A DNA stretch of 64,000 nucleotides, taken from assembly GCF_002355515.1 (NCBI RefSeq), contig NZ_AP014809.1, forward strand, positions 1,182,001 to 1,246,000. Direction: 5' to 3'. Below the pieces are notes generated by a model. It saw only the letters and a list, made by a program, of their open reading frames with translations, ran no database searches and was not told where the DNA came from. The stretch is from Methylorubrum populi (GTDB taxonomy: Bacteria; Pseudomonadota; Alphaproteobacteria; Rhizobiales; Beijerinckiaceae). The translations under genes were made by a program, and so were the position numbers. How positions within the stretch are numbered: the stretch's first letter is position 1; each line of letters starts with the position of its first letter. Shown here piece after piece: positions 12,091 to 21,337 of the stretch.

Positions 12091-13065
12091 ATGGCGCACA
12101 CCCATGCGAGGCTCGTGATCATCGGCTCGGGGCCGGCCGGGTACACCGCCGCGATCTACGCCGCCCGCGCCATGGTCGAGCCCCTGCTGATCTCGGGCTT
12201 CCAGCCCGGCGGCCAGCTGATGATCACCACCGACGTCGAGAACTATCCGGGCTTTGCCGAAGCGATCCAGGGGCCCTGGCTGATGGAGCAGATGCGTCTC
12301 CAGGCCGAGCATGTCGGCACGAAGATCGTCTCGGAGTACATCACGAAGGTCGATCTCAAGGTGCGTCCGTTCCGGCTCGAGGCCGATTCCGGCGAGACCT
12401 ACACCTGCGACGCCCTGATCATCGCCACGGGCGCCCAGGCGAAGTGGCTCGGCCTGCCCTCGGAGGCGAAGTTCCAGGGCTTCGGCGTCTCGGCCTGCGC
12501 CACCTGCGACGGCTTCTTCTTCCGCGGCAAGGATGTGACCGTGGTCGGCGGCGGCAACACCGCGGTCGAGGAAGCCCTGTACCTCGCCAACCTCGCCAAA
12601 TCCGTCACCGTGATCCACCGCCGCGGCGAGTTCCGGGCCGAGCGCATCCTGCAGGAGCGCCTGTTCAAGCACGCCAACGTCTCGGTGAAGTGGCACCACG
12701 CGGTGGAAGAGATCTGCGGCTCCGACACGCCGCCCTCGGTGACGCATCTGCGCCTGAAGGACCTGCGCTCCGGCGAGATCGTCGAGCAGCCCACCGACGG
12801 CCTGTTCGTCGCCATCGGCCACCAGCCCGCCACCGCGATCTTCGAGGGCCAGTTGCCGATGCGGCACGGCGGCTACATCACCGTGACGCCGGGCACGACC
12901 GCGACCGAGATCCCGGGCGTGTTCGCAGCGGGCGACGTCACCGACGACGTCTACCGTCAGGCGATCACGGCGGCCGGAATGGGCTGCATGGCGGCGCTGG
13001 AGGCGGAGAAGTTCCTGGCCAATCTCGATGTCGGCGAGAGCCCGGCCAAAGCCGCCGCCGAGTAA
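12091..13065 (+). CDS. trxB: Thioredoxin-disulfide reductase
   Basis: FAD flavoprotein that reduces thioredoxin with NADPH. 324 residues. FAD motif GSGPAGYTAA at the N-terminus; redox-active CATC at residues 136-139; NADPH motif VVGGGNTAVEEALYLA; second FAD motif GVFAAGDVTDDVYRQAITAAGMG. All key elements are intact. The gene stands alone, ~150 bp after the ELM1 gene. A GC-rich hairpin (CGGGGCCGCAGGCCCCG near 13109-13125) follows and may end transcription. Confidence 0.96.
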   Translation: MAHTHARLVIIGSGPAGYTAAIYAARAMVEPLLISGFQPGGQLMITTDVENYPGFAEAIQGPWLMEQMRLQAEHVGTKIVSEYITKVDLKVRPFRLEADSGETYTCDALIIATGAQAKWLGLPSEAKFQGFGVSACATCDGFFFRGKDVTVVGGGNTAVEEALYLANLAKSVTVIHRRGEFRAERILQERLFKHANVSVKWHHAVEEICGSDTPPSVTHLRLKDLRSGEIVEQPTDGLFVAIGHQPATAIFEGQLPMRHGGYITVTPGTTATEIPGVFAAGDVTDDVYRQAITAAGMGCMAALEAEKFLANLDVGESPAKAAAE

Positions 13066-13444
13066 GCCGCCGACCCGGCGCCCCGCGGGCACGGACCCGT
13101 CCGCCCTCGCGGGGCCGCAGGCCCCGAGTGTTTCGCGGGCATTTCAAGTACTGTCCAAAACAACGCCCTTTTCGCCATCATGTCGGACACGGTGACCGAC
13201 GGGGAACAGATGCTGTCGAAGCATTGAAGACGTTGTTTGATACGCATTTCCCTGTTGATGGCGAAAATGACGCAACCAAATCGCAAGGTTGCCGTCATAA
13301 CCTGAATGCTGCGGGAGCCAGCAGGTTACGCGAGGACGCCTTTCGTCGGGCACGGCGGGGCAACAGACTGGCGTCGTGCAACGCCCGAAGGTTGTGGTCC
13401 CCCGTGATGGGTTGACCGCGACGGGCCGACCTCGACGGGCGGGA
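13066..13444. other. Intergenic region trxB-lysR
   Basis: 379 bp. It begins with nested GC-rich hairpins (13079-13126) that likely terminate trxB. An AT-richer stretch (about 13145-13310) follows with no gene-like reading frame and presumably holds the promoter of the LysR gene. I could not define promoter boxes with confidence. Confidence 0.4.
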
Positions 13445-14344
13445 GTGACGGCCTTGGATTGGGACAAGATCCGGATTTTCCTCAACGTCGCGGAAGCCGG
13501 CAGCTTCACGCGGGCGGGCGACGACATCGGGCTCAGCCAGTCGGCGGTGAGCCGGCAGATCAGCGCCCTCGAGCGCGAGCTGAAGGCGCCGCTGTTCCAC
13601 CGGCATGCCCGCGGCCTGATCCTGACCGAGCAGGGCGACCTGCTGTTCCGCGCCGCCCGCGACATGAAGCTCCGGCTGGAGAACACCCGCGCCCGTCTTG
13701 TCGAGACCAGCGAGCGCCCCTCGGGCGACCTGCGGGTGACGACGACGGTGGGGCTGGGCACCTCGTGGCTGTCGCAGCGCGTCTCCGAGTTCCTCGACCT
13801 CTACCCGGATGTGCGCATCGAGCTGGTGCTCACCAACGAGGAACTGGACCTCGCCATGCGCGAGGCCGACATCGCCATTCGCATGCGCCGGCCGGCCCAG
13901 CCGGATCTGATCCAGCGCCGGCTGTTCACGGTGCATTACCACGCCTTCGCGAGCCCCGATTACGTCAAGCGCTTCGGCGAGCCCAAGACCATCGCCGACC
14001 TCGACGAGCACCGCCTCGTCTCCTTCGGCGGCAACGAGCCGTCCTACCTGCTCGCCACCCACTATCTCGCCAGCATCGGCCGCGAGGGCGACGACCGCCG
14101 CCCGGTCCACTTCACCGTCAACAACATCGCCGCGCTCCACAAGGCGATGGAGGCGGGCATAGGCGTCGGCATCCTGCCGGACTACGCCGTCGACGGGAAC
14201 GAGAGCCTGGTCCAGGTGCTGCGCGAGAGCGAGATGCCGACGATGGAGAGCTATCTCGTCTATGCCGAGGAGATGCGCTCGGTCGCCCGCGTCCAGGCGT
14301 TCCGCGATTTCCTCGTCAACAAGGCGCAGCGCTGGACTTATTGA
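13445..14344 (+). CDS. LysR-family transcriptional regulator
   Basis: About 299 residues. The N-terminal winged helix-turn-helix (IRIFLNVAEAGSFTRAGDDI, then GLSQSAVSRQISALERELKA) is textbook LysR. It is followed by a substrate-binding domain (GDLRVTTTVGLGTSWLSQRV and on). I chose GTG 13445, just after a GGGCGGGA stretch; a GTG at 13376 would add 23 basic residues before the HTH. LysR proteins usually control a neighbouring gene. The neighbours here are aroQ downstream and trxB upstream, both housekeeping, so the target and ligand are unknown. Confidence 0.9.
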   Translation: MTALDWDKIRIFLNVAEAGSFTRAGDDIGLSQSAVSRQISALERELKAPLFHRHARGLILTEQGDLLFRAARDMKLRLENTRARLVETSERPSGDLRVTTTVGLGTSWLSQRVSEFLDLYPDVRIELVLTNEELDLAMREADIAIRMRRPAQPDLIQRRLFTVHYHAFASPDYVKRFGEPKTIADLDEHRLVSFGGNEPSYLLATHYLASIGREGDDRRPVHFTVNNIAALHKAMEAGIGVGILPDYAVDGNESLVQVLRESEMPTMESYLVYAEEMRSVARVQAFRDFLVNKAQRWTY

Positions 14345-14459
14345 AGCGTGGCCGGGCCGCCGGCCGACAAGCGCCCTTGTCGCGCCCCGACTCCCTCGTC
14401 TAAGACCGCCCATCCCGCCGGGCGGTTCGCGAAGCCTCCGGCCGACGAAGCCGGACGGC

Positions 14460-14915
14460 ATGATCGCGATCCACTGCCTCAACGGGCCGAACCTCAACCT
14501 CCTCGGCACGCGCGAGCCCGGCATCTACGGCGCGGCGACCCTCGCCGATATCGAGCAGAGCCTGCGGGAACGCGCAGCCCGCCTCGATATCGCCCTGACC
14601 TTCCGTCAGACGAATCACGAGGGCGAACTGGTGACGTTCGTGCAGGAGGCGGGGGCCGCCGGAGCCGGGGTGCTCATCAACGCCGCCGCCTACACGCACA
14701 CATCGATCGCACTGCGCGATGCGATCAAGGGCGCGGGGGTGACGGCGGTGGAAATCCACCTCTCGAACGTCCATGCCCGCGAGGAATTCCGGCACGTATC
14801 GCGGATCGCCCCGGTCTGCGCCGGTGTGATTTCGGGTTTCGGTCCCCACAGCTACATTGTCGGGCTCGATGCCCTCGCCCATCTCCTGCGCGGACAGCTC
14901 CCGTCCGCCTCCTGA
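14460..14915 (+). CDS. aroQ: 3-dehydroquinate dehydratase, type II
   Basis: Third step of the shikimate pathway. 151 residues, the standard size of the type II dodecameric enzyme. Start [20 protein letters not shown]; catalytic region [17 protein letters not shown] with the conserved Tyr; [26 protein letters not shown]; and [18 protein letters not shown] with the conserved His. It is first in an apparent operon with accB, accC and aat, an arrangement common in alphaproteobacteria. A longer in-frame extension to 14262 overlaps the lysR gene and was rejected. Confidence 0.97.
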   Translation: MIAIHCLNGPNLNLLGTREPGIYGAATLADIEQSLRERAARLDIALTFRQTNHEGELVTFVQEAGAAGAGVLINAAAYTHTSIALRDAIKGAGVTAVEIHLSNVHAREEFRHVSRIAPVCAGVISGFGPHSYIVGLDALAHLLRGQLPSAS

Positions 14916-14931
14916 CGTGAACCAAGAGCCG

Positions 14932-15408
14932 ATGGCCAAGAACGAACCCTTCGATCCCGAACTGGTGCGCGAGCTCGCCCGGATGGTCGCCGAGACCGAT
15001 CTGAGCGAGATCGAGGTCGAGAAGGGTGACTTGCGCATCCGCGTCGCCCGCAGGATCGAGGCGGTCTCGGTTCAGGTCGCGCCCGCCGCCCCGGCCGCGG
15101 TAGCGGCGGCAGCGCCCGTCGCCGTCCCCCCCGCCGCCATGGCGCCCGCGCCCGCCAAATCCGGCGCCGGCCATCCCGGCGCGGTCCCCTCCCCCATGGT
15201 CGGCACCGCCTATCTGCGGCCGTCCCCCGACGCGAAGCCGTTCATCGAGATCGGCACCAAGGTCCAGGCCGGCGACAAGCTGCTGCTGGTCGAGGCGATG
15301 AAGACCTTCAATGAAATCGTCGCGCCCCGCGCCGGTACGGTGACCGCGATCTTCGTCGAGGACGGGATGCCGGTCGAGTACGGCGAAGCCCTCCTCGTTC
15401 TCGAGTAG
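14932..15408 (+). CDS. accB: Acetyl-CoA carboxylase biotin carboxyl carrier protein
   Basis: 158 residues. The biotin-accepting lysine is K124 in the EAMKTFNEI motif, the strongest identifier. The N-terminal helix region ([20 protein letters not shown]) is followed by an Ala/Pro-rich linker (about 50-80) and then the biotinyl domain ([20 protein letters not shown]). It carries the biotin between AccC and the carboxyltransferase in fatty-acid synthesis. ATG 14932 is 16 nt after the aroQ stop; accC begins 10 nt after accB ends. Confidence 0.96.
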   Translation: MAKNEPFDPELVRELARMVAETDLSEIEVEKGDLRIRVARRIEAVSVQVAPAAPAAVAAAAPVAVPPAAMAPAPAKSGAGHPGAVPSPMVGTAYLRPSPDAKPFIEIGTKVQAGDKLLLVEAMKTFNEIVAPRAGTVTAIFVEDGMPVEYGEALLVLE

Positions 15409-15418
15409 CCTCCCCGCG

Positions 15419-16786
15419 ATGTTCGACAAGATCCTGATCGCCAACCGCGGCGAGATCGCGCTTCGCATCCTGCGGGCGGCCAAGGAGCTCGGTATCGCCA
15501 CCGTCGCGGTCCACTCGACCGCCGATGCCGACGCCATGCATGTGCGGCTCGCCGACGAGAGCGTCTGCATCGGCCCGCCGGCCGCCCGCGACAGCTACCT
15601 GAACATTCCCTCGATCATCGCCGCCTGCGAGATCACCGGGTCGGATGCCGTCCATCCGGGTTACGGCTTCCTGTCGGAGAACGCCCGCTTCGCCGAGGTT
15701 CTGGCGCATCACAATATCGGCTTCATCGGCCCCAAGGCCGAGCATATCCGGGTGATGGGCGACAAGATCGAGGCCAAGCGCACCGCCAAGCGCCTCGGCA
15801 TCCCCTGCGTGCCGGGCTCGGAGGGCGGCGTCTCCGACCCCGACGAGGCCAAGCGGGTCGCCGCCGAGATCGGCTATCCGGTTCTGGTGAAGGCGGCCTC
15901 CGGCGGCGGCGGGCGCGGCATGAAGGTCGCCCGCTCGGAAGCCGAGCTGGAGCAGGCCCTCGACATGGCCCGCACCGAGGCCAAGGCCGCCTTCGGCGAC
16001 GACGCGGTCTACCTCGAGAAGTACCTGACCAAGCCGCGCCACATCGAGGTGCAGATCCTCGGCGACGGGCGCGGCGGCGCCGTGCATCTGGCCGAGCGCG
16101 ACTGCTCGCTCCAGCGCCGTCACCAGAAGGTCTGGGAAGAGGGCGGCTCGCCCGCGCTCAACGCCGAAATGCGGGCCGAGATCGGTGGCATCTGCGCCAA
16201 CGCGATGCGTGAACTGAGCTATCTCGGCGCCGGCACCATCGAGTTCCTCTACGAGGACGGGCGGTTCTACTTCATCGAGATGAACACCCGCATCCAGGTG
16301 GAGCATCCCGTCACCGAGATGATCACCGGGATCGACCTCGTGAACGAGCAGATCCGGGTCGCGGCCGGCGGCGGCCTGTCGGTGGGGCAAGAAGACATCA
16401 GGGTCGAGGGCCATGCCATCGAGTGCCGGATCAATGCCGAGCACCCGTCGACCTTCCGCCCCTCGCCGGGGCTGATCACCTATTTCCATCCGCCGGGCGG
16501 TCTCGGCGTGCGGGTCGATTCGGCCGCCTTCCAGGGCTACCGGATCCCGCCGCACTACGACTCGCTGATCGGCAAGCTGATCGTGCACGGGCGCACCCGC
16601 AACGAGTGCCTGATGCGCCTGCGCCGGGCGCTCGACGAGTTCGTGGTCGACGGCATCGACACGACGCTGCCGCTGTTCCGCACGCTGGTGCGCAACGCCG
16701 ACGTCCAGAACGGTCAGTACGACATCCACTGGCTCGAGAGCTTCCTCGCCCGCGAGGAGGCCGCCGGCGTCGAGCTGCGGCGCTGA
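15419..16786 (+). CDS. accC: Acetyl-CoA carboxylase biotin carboxylase subunit
   Basis: ATP-grasp enzyme that carboxylates the biotin on AccB. 455 residues, usual length. Start [38 protein letters not shown]-binding glycine-rich loop [12 protein letters not shown]; the [11 protein letters not shown] motif; [20 protein letters not shown] with the catalytic Glu/Asn/Arg; and [13 protein letters not shown] near the end. Co-transcribed with accB. Confidence 0.98.
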   Translation: MFDKILIANRGEIALRILRAAKELGIATVAVHSTADADAMHVRLADESVCIGPPAARDSYLNIPSIIAACEITGSDAVHPGYGFLSENARFAEVLAHHNIGFIGPKAEHIRVMGDKIEAKRTAKRLGIPCVPGSEGGVSDPDEAKRVAAEIGYPVLVKAASGGGGRGMKVARSEAELEQALDMARTEAKAAFGDDAVYLEKYLTKPRHIEVQILGDGRGGAVHLAERDCSLQRRHQKVWEEGGSPALNAEMRAEIGGICANAMRELSYLGAGTIEFLYEDGRFYFIEMNTRIQVEHPVTEMITGIDLVNEQIRVAAGGGLSVGQEDIRVEGHAIECRINAEHPSTFRPSPGLITYFHPPGGLGVRVDSAAFQGYRIPPHYDSLIGKLIVHGRTRNECLMRLRRALDEFVVDGIDTTLPLFRTLVRNADVQNGQYDIHWLESFLAREEAAGVELRR

Positions 16787-16884
16787 GAGGACAGGGCTCA
16801 ACGCCCTGTCACGCCCGCCTCCTCGTCACGCCTGCGCCCGAGTGCCGGCTGGCGCTCGGGCCGGGAGCGCGCGACAACGCTCCG

Positions 16885-17559
16885 ATGCACGACAGGCATC
16901 CCGTGGACATCACGCCCGACATCCTGCTCAAGGCCTATGCCGCCGGGATCTTCCCGATGGCCGAGGATGCGGATGATCCGACGATCTACTGGGTCGAGCC
17001 CCGGGCCCGCGGCGTGCTGCCCCTCGACCGCTTCCACGTTCCCCGCCGGCTCGCCCGCACCGTGCGCTCCGACCTGTTCGAGGTCGTGAGCGACCGGGAT
17101 TTCGACGCGGTGATCGACGGCTGCGCCGCCCCGCGCCGGGACACCACCCGCACCTGGATCAACGCCCGCATCCGCGATCTCTACGGTGCCCTGTTCGATC
17201 TCGGCCATTGCCACACGATCGAGGTCTACCACGAGGGGCGGCTCGCGGGCGGGCTCTACGGCGTGTCCCTCGGAGCCGCCTTCTTCGGCGAGAGCATGTT
17301 CCACGAGGTGCGCGACGCCTCGAAGGTCGCCCTGGTCCACCTCGTGGCCCGGCTCCGCGCGGGCGGCTACCGGCTCGCCGATACGCAGTTCCTGACGGAG
17401 CACCTGAGCCAGTTCGGCGTCGAGGAGGTGCCGCGCCACATCTACAAGCGCCAGCTCGCCGCCGCGATCACCGAGCGGGCCGAGTGGGGCCCGCGCGACC
17501 GGGGCTTTCGCGGCACCGAAGCCCTGGCCGCCCTCGGGATTGGCAGCACCCACCCATAG
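16885..17559 (+). CDS. aat: Leucyl/phenylalanyl-tRNA--protein transferase
   Basis: Transfers Leu or Phe from aminoacyl-tRNA to N-terminal Arg or Lys of proteins, marking them for ClpAP (N-end rule). 224 residues. Family motifs: [72 protein letters not shown] and [19 protein letters not shown] 16885 ([12 protein letters not shown]) gives the family length; the frame is open further upstream only as overlap with accC. Fourth gene of the aroQ-accBC-aat block. Confidence 0.96.
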   Translation: MHDRHPVDITPDILLKAYAAGIFPMAEDADDPTIYWVEPRARGVLPLDRFHVPRRLARTVRSDLFEVVSDRDFDAVIDGCAAPRRDTTRTWINARIRDLYGALFDLGHCHTIEVYHEGRLAGGLYGVSLGAAFFGESMFHEVRDASKVALVHLVARLRAGGYRLADTQFLTEHLSQFGVEEVPRHIYKRQLAAAITERAEWGPRDRGFRGTEALAALGIGSTHP

Positions 17560-17649
17560 TCGAGGCTTCGAAAGGACGCGTCCCTTCGCGGGTTCAGGAC
17601 AGAGCCCTGGCGACGACCGGGCGATCCCGTCTGAATCCCGGATTCGTCC

Positions 17650-18282
17650 TCATCCCGAGATCGGTTCGAGTCTCAGCAGCCGGTGGGCGAGCGCGGCGGC
17701 GGCCTGGGGGTCGGTGCGCACCGCCTCGCCGACCATGCCGTCGATGGCGAGCGAGGCGATGCCGTGGACCAGCGCCCAGGATCGCAGGGCTTCCTCCGCC
17801 GCCGCGGCCGCCGGCACCAGCGTCGCGACCCGGTCGGACAGCACCGCGTAGGCCGCGGCGGAGGCTTCGCACAGGGCTTGAGGCCGCGCTCCGCCCGAGC
17901 GGGCCGAGAACATCAGGCGGAATAGGCCGGGCTGGGCGCAGGCGAAGGCGACGTAGGCCTGCCCTTGAGCGTACAGCGCATCCCGTTTCGTTTCCTCGCC
18001 CTCCCCTGCCCTGTCGGCCGCCTCCAGCGCCGCACGCAGCCGCTCGAACCCGATCGTCGCCACCGCCGCGAGCAGGGCGTCCTTGTCGGGGAAGTGCCGG
18101 TAGGGCGCCATGGCCGAGACGCCGGCCCGCCGCGCCGCCTCGCGCAATCCGAGGGCGGACGCATCGCCGCCCTCCTCCAAGATCGACAGGCCGGCCGCGA
18201 CCAGCGCCTCGCGCAGTTCGCCATGGTGATAACCGCCCTTGGCGGGATTCGGCTCGCGCTCGAATGTTGACACTGTAAGCAA
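17650..18282 (-). CDS. TetR-family repressor with WHG-type C-terminal domain
   Basis: About 207-210 residues. The N-terminal HTH (ILEEGGDASALGLREAARRA, then GVSAMAPYRHFPDKDALLAAV) is typical TetR. The C-terminal half (YVAFACAQPGLFRLMFSARS...) matches the WHG-type ligand domain. The longest frame starts with TTG at 18282; a GTG at 18273 is equally possible. It is divergent from the DUF4188 gene. Two copies of a TTRCAC-GTAA operator lie between them, one overlapping this gene's own start, which suggests autorepression. The inducer is unknown. Confidence 0.9.
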   Translation of the reverse strand: MLTVSTFEREPNPAKGGYHHGELREALVAAGLSILEEGGDASALGLREAARRAGVSAMAPYRHFPDKDALLAAVATIGFERLRAALEAADRAGEGEETKRDALYAQGQAYVAFACAQPGLFRLMFSARSGGARPQALCEASAAAYAVLSDRVATLVPAAAAAEEALRSWALVHGIASLAIDGMVGEAVRTDPQAAAALAHRLLRLEPISG

Positions 18283-18306
18283 GAGACCTATGATTACACC
18301 GTAAAC
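18265..18306. promoter_or_regulatory. Twin operator sites in the tetR/DUF4188 divergent promoter
   Basis: TGTTGACACTGTAAGC (18265-18280) and TGATTACACCGTAAAC (18291-18306) match at 12 of 16 positions in the same orientation, 26 bp start to start. The second contains the palindrome TTAC-ACC-GTAA. The arrangement between a TetR gene and its divergent neighbour is typical of autoregulated TetR operators. Confidence 0.6.
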
Positions 18307-18320
18307 ATGGAGTGGATGCC

Positions 18321-18800
18321 ATGCCGATGACGGACGAGCAAGCGGGCGCGAGCCGCCGGCCCCGGCGGGACTCGGTCGACCTCTCGGCCTATCCCGGCCT
18401 CGTGGTGGTCTATCTCGGCTTCCGGGTCAGCCGGCTGCGGGGCTTGCTGGCGCTGCTCGGCATCGGGCGTGGCCTGGCGCGCGTGCAGCGGGAGATGCCC
18501 GACGGGCTGCTCGCACACGAGAACCTCGTCTACGGCCTCAACCATATCGGGATGCGACAGTACTGGCGCGATCTCGAGAGTCTGGAGGCCTTCACCCGCT
18601 CTGACCCGCACAAGACGTGGTGGCGGGATTTCAGCCGCGATGCCGCCGGAAACGGTTTCTGGCACGAGGCCTACCGCCTCTCCGGCGGGATGGAGGCGAT
18701 CTATGTCGGCATGCCGCGCCCGGTCGGGCTCGGCACCTTCGCCGCCGCCCGCCAGCCGGACGGACCGTTCATGACCTCGCGGCAGCGGCTGGCTTCGTAG
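18321..18800 (+). CDS. DUF4188-domain protein
   Basis: 159 residues; ATG 18321 is preceded by GGAG with 8-nt spacing (a GTG at 18312 adds three residues). The core FLGF-type strand reads YPGLVVVYLGFRVSRLRGLL, followed by GLNHIGMRQYWRDLESLEAF, SDPHKTWWRDF, GFWHEAYRLSGGMEAIYVGM and a C-terminal Pro/Gly tail. This fits DUF4188, a dimeric ferredoxin-like-fold family sometimes annotated as monooxygenase or aldoxime-dehydratase-related. Catalysis is not established. Probably repressed by the divergent TetR protein. Confidence 0.8.
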   Translation: MPMTDEQAGASRRPRRDSVDLSAYPGLVVVYLGFRVSRLRGLLALLGIGRGLARVQREMPDGLLAHENLVYGLNHIGMRQYWRDLESLEAFTRSDPHKTWWRDFSRDAAGNGFWHEAYRLSGGMEAIYVGMPRPVGLGTFAAARQPDGPFMTSRQRLAS

Positions 18801-18860
18801 GAGACGTCCGGAGCATCCGACCTGATGGCATCAGGCCGGTTCGTCGGAATGCGCTCTAGA

Positions 18861-18906
18861 GCATCATCCCGAAAGGTGGTTTCCGGCTTTCGGAAAAAGA
18901 TGATGC
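18861..18906. repeat. REP-like interspersed palindrome
   Basis: The outer arms GCATCATC (18861-18868) and GATGATGC (18899-18906) are perfectly complementary. Inner arms CCGAAAG and CTTTCGG nest inside them. From memory, elements of this kind are repeated many times between genes in Methylobacterium and other Rhizobiales; copy number cannot be seen from this window. Confidence 0.6.
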
Positions 18907-18919
18907 AAAAACAATAGCC

Positions 18920-18960
18920 TAGCGCATCGTGCTGGATCCGATATCCAGCACGATGCGCTA
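18920..18960. terminator. Perfect 18-bp inverted repeat, probable bidirectional terminator
   Basis: The left arm 18920-18937 (TAGCGCATCGTGCTGGAT) and right arm 18943-18960 are exactly complementary with a 5-base loop (CCGAT). It lies between the convergent DUF4188 and DUF2155 genes. The TAG stop of the DUF2155 gene (18958-18960) is the end of the right arm. Confidence 0.6.
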
Positions 18961-19617
18961 GCGGAAGATCGCGTCGAAGATCGATTGCGGCTCGCGCGGA
19001 GGCGGCGGGGCCGGCGCAGGGCCCTCGTTGTTCGGGAAGAATTTCCGCGAGGGCTTCTGCTTGGGCTGGACCGGCACGCCGCGCGGGCCCTCGACGTCCA
19101 CTTGGCCGTTCTGGTTGACCTGTTGCGCCGTCTTGGTCGGGTCCACGCCCTTCTTCTTCGGCTTCTCCTGGCGGGAAGCGAGCGCGGGCACGTCCTCCTG
19201 CTCCTTGGCCTCGGCGATCACGTCGGTGCCGCCCTTACAATCGGTCAGCCACACGTCGTAGATCGGGTGCTCGATGGCGTGGAGCCCCGGACTCGCCGCG
19301 AACATCCAGCCCGTGAAGATGCGCCGGTACTTGCTGTCGAGCGTCACCTCGTCGACTTCGAGGAAGGCCGTGGTCTTCGGCGTCTCGGTGGGCGGGCGCG
19401 AGTAGCAGACCCGCGGCGTGAGTTGCAGGGCGCCGAACTGCACCGTCTCGTCGATGGAGACCTCGAAGGTCACGATCCGGCCGGTGATCTTGTCGAGGCC
19501 GGAGAACACCGCGGTCGGGTTCTTGATCTTGTCGGCGGAGGCCGGCAGCGCGGACAGGATCAGCGCCAGCGTGCCGAGCGCGGTCCGGCGCAGAACGGTA
19601 GCGGGGATGCGGCTCAA
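18958..19617 (-). CDS. DUF2155-domain exported protein
   Basis: About 219 residues from a TTG at 19617. A signal peptide follows (RRTALGTLALILSALPASA), then the DUF2155 core: VFSGLDKITGRIVTFEVSID, TVQFGALQLTPRVCYSRPPT, FLEVDEVTLDSKYRRIFTGW, MFAASPGLHAIEHPIYDVWL. The C-terminal third is a Lys/Gln/Pro-rich tail. The family is alphaproteobacterial, periplasmic and of unknown function. The frame is open to 19776, but that part is Arg/Pro-rich and not family-like. The stop codon lies inside an 18-bp inverted repeat. Confidence 0.85.
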   Translation of the reverse strand: MSRIPATVLRRTALGTLALILSALPASADKIKNPTAVFSGLDKITGRIVTFEVSIDETVQFGALQLTPRVCYSRPPTETPKTTAFLEVDEVTLDSKYRRIFTGWMFAASPGLHAIEHPIYDVWLTDCKGGTDVIAEAKEQEDVPALASRQEKPKKKGVDPTKTAQQVNQNGQVDVEGPRGVPVQPKQKPSRKFFPNNEGPAPAPPPPREPQSIFDAIFR

Positions 19618-19717
19618 GGCGCCCTCTTGAGTCTGGAGCCGGCCGTCGCGGCCGGGGAACGTCCGGCCGTTCCAACACCCGAAGGGTGGTGGAAAAAGGG
19701 CGGCCGGACCGTCCCTC

Positions 19718-20815
19718 CTAGTTCCGCACCGGCTTGGCGCCAATCGACATGCGGAAGATCGTCGTCGGAAACGCAATCTTCGACGTGCCGCCGTTCATGC
19801 CCTTGCTGCGGTTCATCTGCGCCGCCGGAAGCCAGAGGCCGCCCTCCTCGTCGATCCACATCGCATCGACCCAGACCAGCCGCGGGTCCTGCACCAGGGT
19901 GCTCTGCGTGCCGTCGGGCGCGAATTTCAGGATCCGCAGATTGTCGGTGTCGGAGGCGTAGATATTGCCCTCGGCATCGATCGCCGTGCCGCCGGTCGAG
20001 ACGGTGGCGGCGAACAGCGCGACATGCTTGCCTCGCTCTGCATCGCTCACATTCGCATCGTCGAGCCACCTGGTCTCGATCCGATAGAGCGGGCCGGTGC
20101 AGGCTTGGTAGGTGAACCACTTGCCGTCCGGCGAGACTTCGAGCTGGTCGGCATGGATCGCGATCGGCTTGTCCTTCGCGTCGAGCAGCACCTTGTTCTC
20201 GCCGGTGAGCGGGCGCTGCGCCACCGTCGAGGGATGCCCGTCGAGCACGCGCCGGAGCGTGCCGTCGTCGAGGTCGAGCACGAGGATGCCGGGCTGGCCG
20301 GCATCGGTCAGGTAGACCTTGCGGCCGTTGAAGCGGAAATCGTCGATGAAGCTCTTGTCCGTGGTCGCCTTCTCCAGCGGGAAGACCTTGCGGACCTTGT
20401 TGGCCGAGAGGTCGATCTGCACGAGCTTCGGCCCGCCGGGCAGCGGCGCCCCGCCGAGTTCGGCCGCGCCCTTGTCGATCACCCAGAGATCGCCGTCCGG
20501 ACCGATGCGGATGGCGTTGACGCCGACGAAGGCCTTGGACGCGTCCTCGCCGGTCTTCCAGCCGTTCCAGGCCGCGTCCGGATAGGGCACCGGCTTGCCG
20601 TCCACCCACTCACCGAGCTCGATCCCCTTGTCCTTCTGCTGGCGCTGGAAGGGGGAGAACAGCCGCCCGTCCTTCGAGCGGGTGATGCCGTTGAAGACGA
20701 GGTTTTCGGATTTCAGGACCGGCGTCAGTTCGGCCTGCGCCTGCGCATCGGCCTCCTGAGCCTGCACGGCGCCGGTGCCGAGGCACAGCAGCAGGGCCAA
20801 CGTCGTCGCTCGCAT
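19718..20815 (-). CDS. Exported royal-jelly-protein/SMP-30-like beta-propeller protein
   Basis: 365 residues; signal peptide MRATTLALLLCLGTGAVQAQ. The mature protein has repeating propeller-blade patterns: IRIGPDGDLWVIDKG, VYLTDAGQPGILVLDLDDGT, LEVSPDGKWFTYQACTGPLY, TAIDAEGNIYASDTDNLRIL, DAMWIDEEGGLWLPAAQMNR. This is typical of the MRJP/yellow family and its gluconolactonase-like relatives (six-bladed propellers). The substrate is unknown; the annotation L-dopachrome tautomerase-related is often attached to such proteins without proof. Periplasmic. It lies upstream of the DUF2155 gene on the same strand. Confidence 0.75.
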   Translation of the reverse strand: MRATTLALLLCLGTGAVQAQEADAQAQAELTPVLKSENLVFNGITRSKDGRLFSPFQRQQKDKGIELGEWVDGKPVPYPDAAWNGWKTGEDASKAFVGVNAIRIGPDGDLWVIDKGAAELGGAPLPGGPKLVQIDLSANKVRKVFPLEKATTDKSFIDDFRFNGRKVYLTDAGQPGILVLDLDDGTLRRVLDGHPSTVAQRPLTGENKVLLDAKDKPIAIHADQLEVSPDGKWFTYQACTGPLYRIETRWLDDANVSDAERGKHVALFAATVSTGGTAIDAEGNIYASDTDNLRILKFAPDGTQSTLVQDPRLVWVDAMWIDEEGGLWLPAAQMNRSKGMNGGTSKIAFPTTIFRMSIGAKPVRN

Positions 20816-20920
20816 GGGTTTCGCCCTTCATCCTTCGATGGAGGGACAAGGCCCGACGCGGCGATCCGTTCACCGGCAAGCCGGCGCAGTACCCGAGCGA
20901 TCAGGACGCCCGAAAAGGAG

Positions 20921-21337
20921 CTACTCGCCCGGCGTCCACGGCACGTAGTCGCCGGTCGCGGCGGGCCGTGCGCCCCAGGAGAGCTGCGAGCCTTTCGGCC
21001 GGTAGGCCGCCGCCGTGCCCGTGAGGTTCTCCTCGTGGGCCTTCTGCCACTCGCGGGGCTTGTAATCCTCCTCGCTCGGAGGCGTGTCGCCGTTGTGGCA
21101 CAGCCACGCGCGCCAGCCCGGCGGCACGCGGGAGGCGTCGGCGTAGCCGTTATAGACCACCCAGCGCCGCTCCGGGCCGACCGAGCGGTCGATCAGCGGG
21201 CCGAGCGCCTTGTAGTACTTGTTGCCGAGTTCGTCCGAACCGACGAACTGGCCGCTGCGCGCCGTGTAGAGCGCGAGCGACATCGTCTGCCCGTTCCACC
21301 ACGTGAAGATGCGCAGCAGCGTGTCCTTGAGGGCCAT
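20921..21337 (-). CDS. NDUFA12-type accessory subunit of complex I
   Basis: 138 residues. It matches the alphaproteobacterial homologue of mitochondrial B17.2/NDUFA12: RIFTWWNGQTMSLALYTARS, VGSDELGNKYYKALGPLIDR, ERRWVVYNGYADASRVPPGW, RAWLCHNGDTPPSEEDYKPR, and the C-terminal YVPWTPGE. It is a supernumerary subunit on the peripheral arm of complex I in this class. It is encoded ~17 kb from the nuo operon, as is usual for this subunit. ATG start at 21337. Confidence 0.93.
   Translation of the reverse strand: MALKDTLLRIFTWWNGQTMSLALYTARSGQFVGSDELGNKYYKALGPLIDRSVGPERRWVVYNGYADASRVPPGWRAWLCHNGDTPPSEEDYKPREWQKAHEENLTGTAAAYRPKGSQLSWGARPAATGDYVPWTPGE

Noticed and set aside
16423..16884. N-terminal extension of aat overlapping accC
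   Set aside because: Arg/Pro/Gly-rich and out of the family; aat has a good ATG at 16885.
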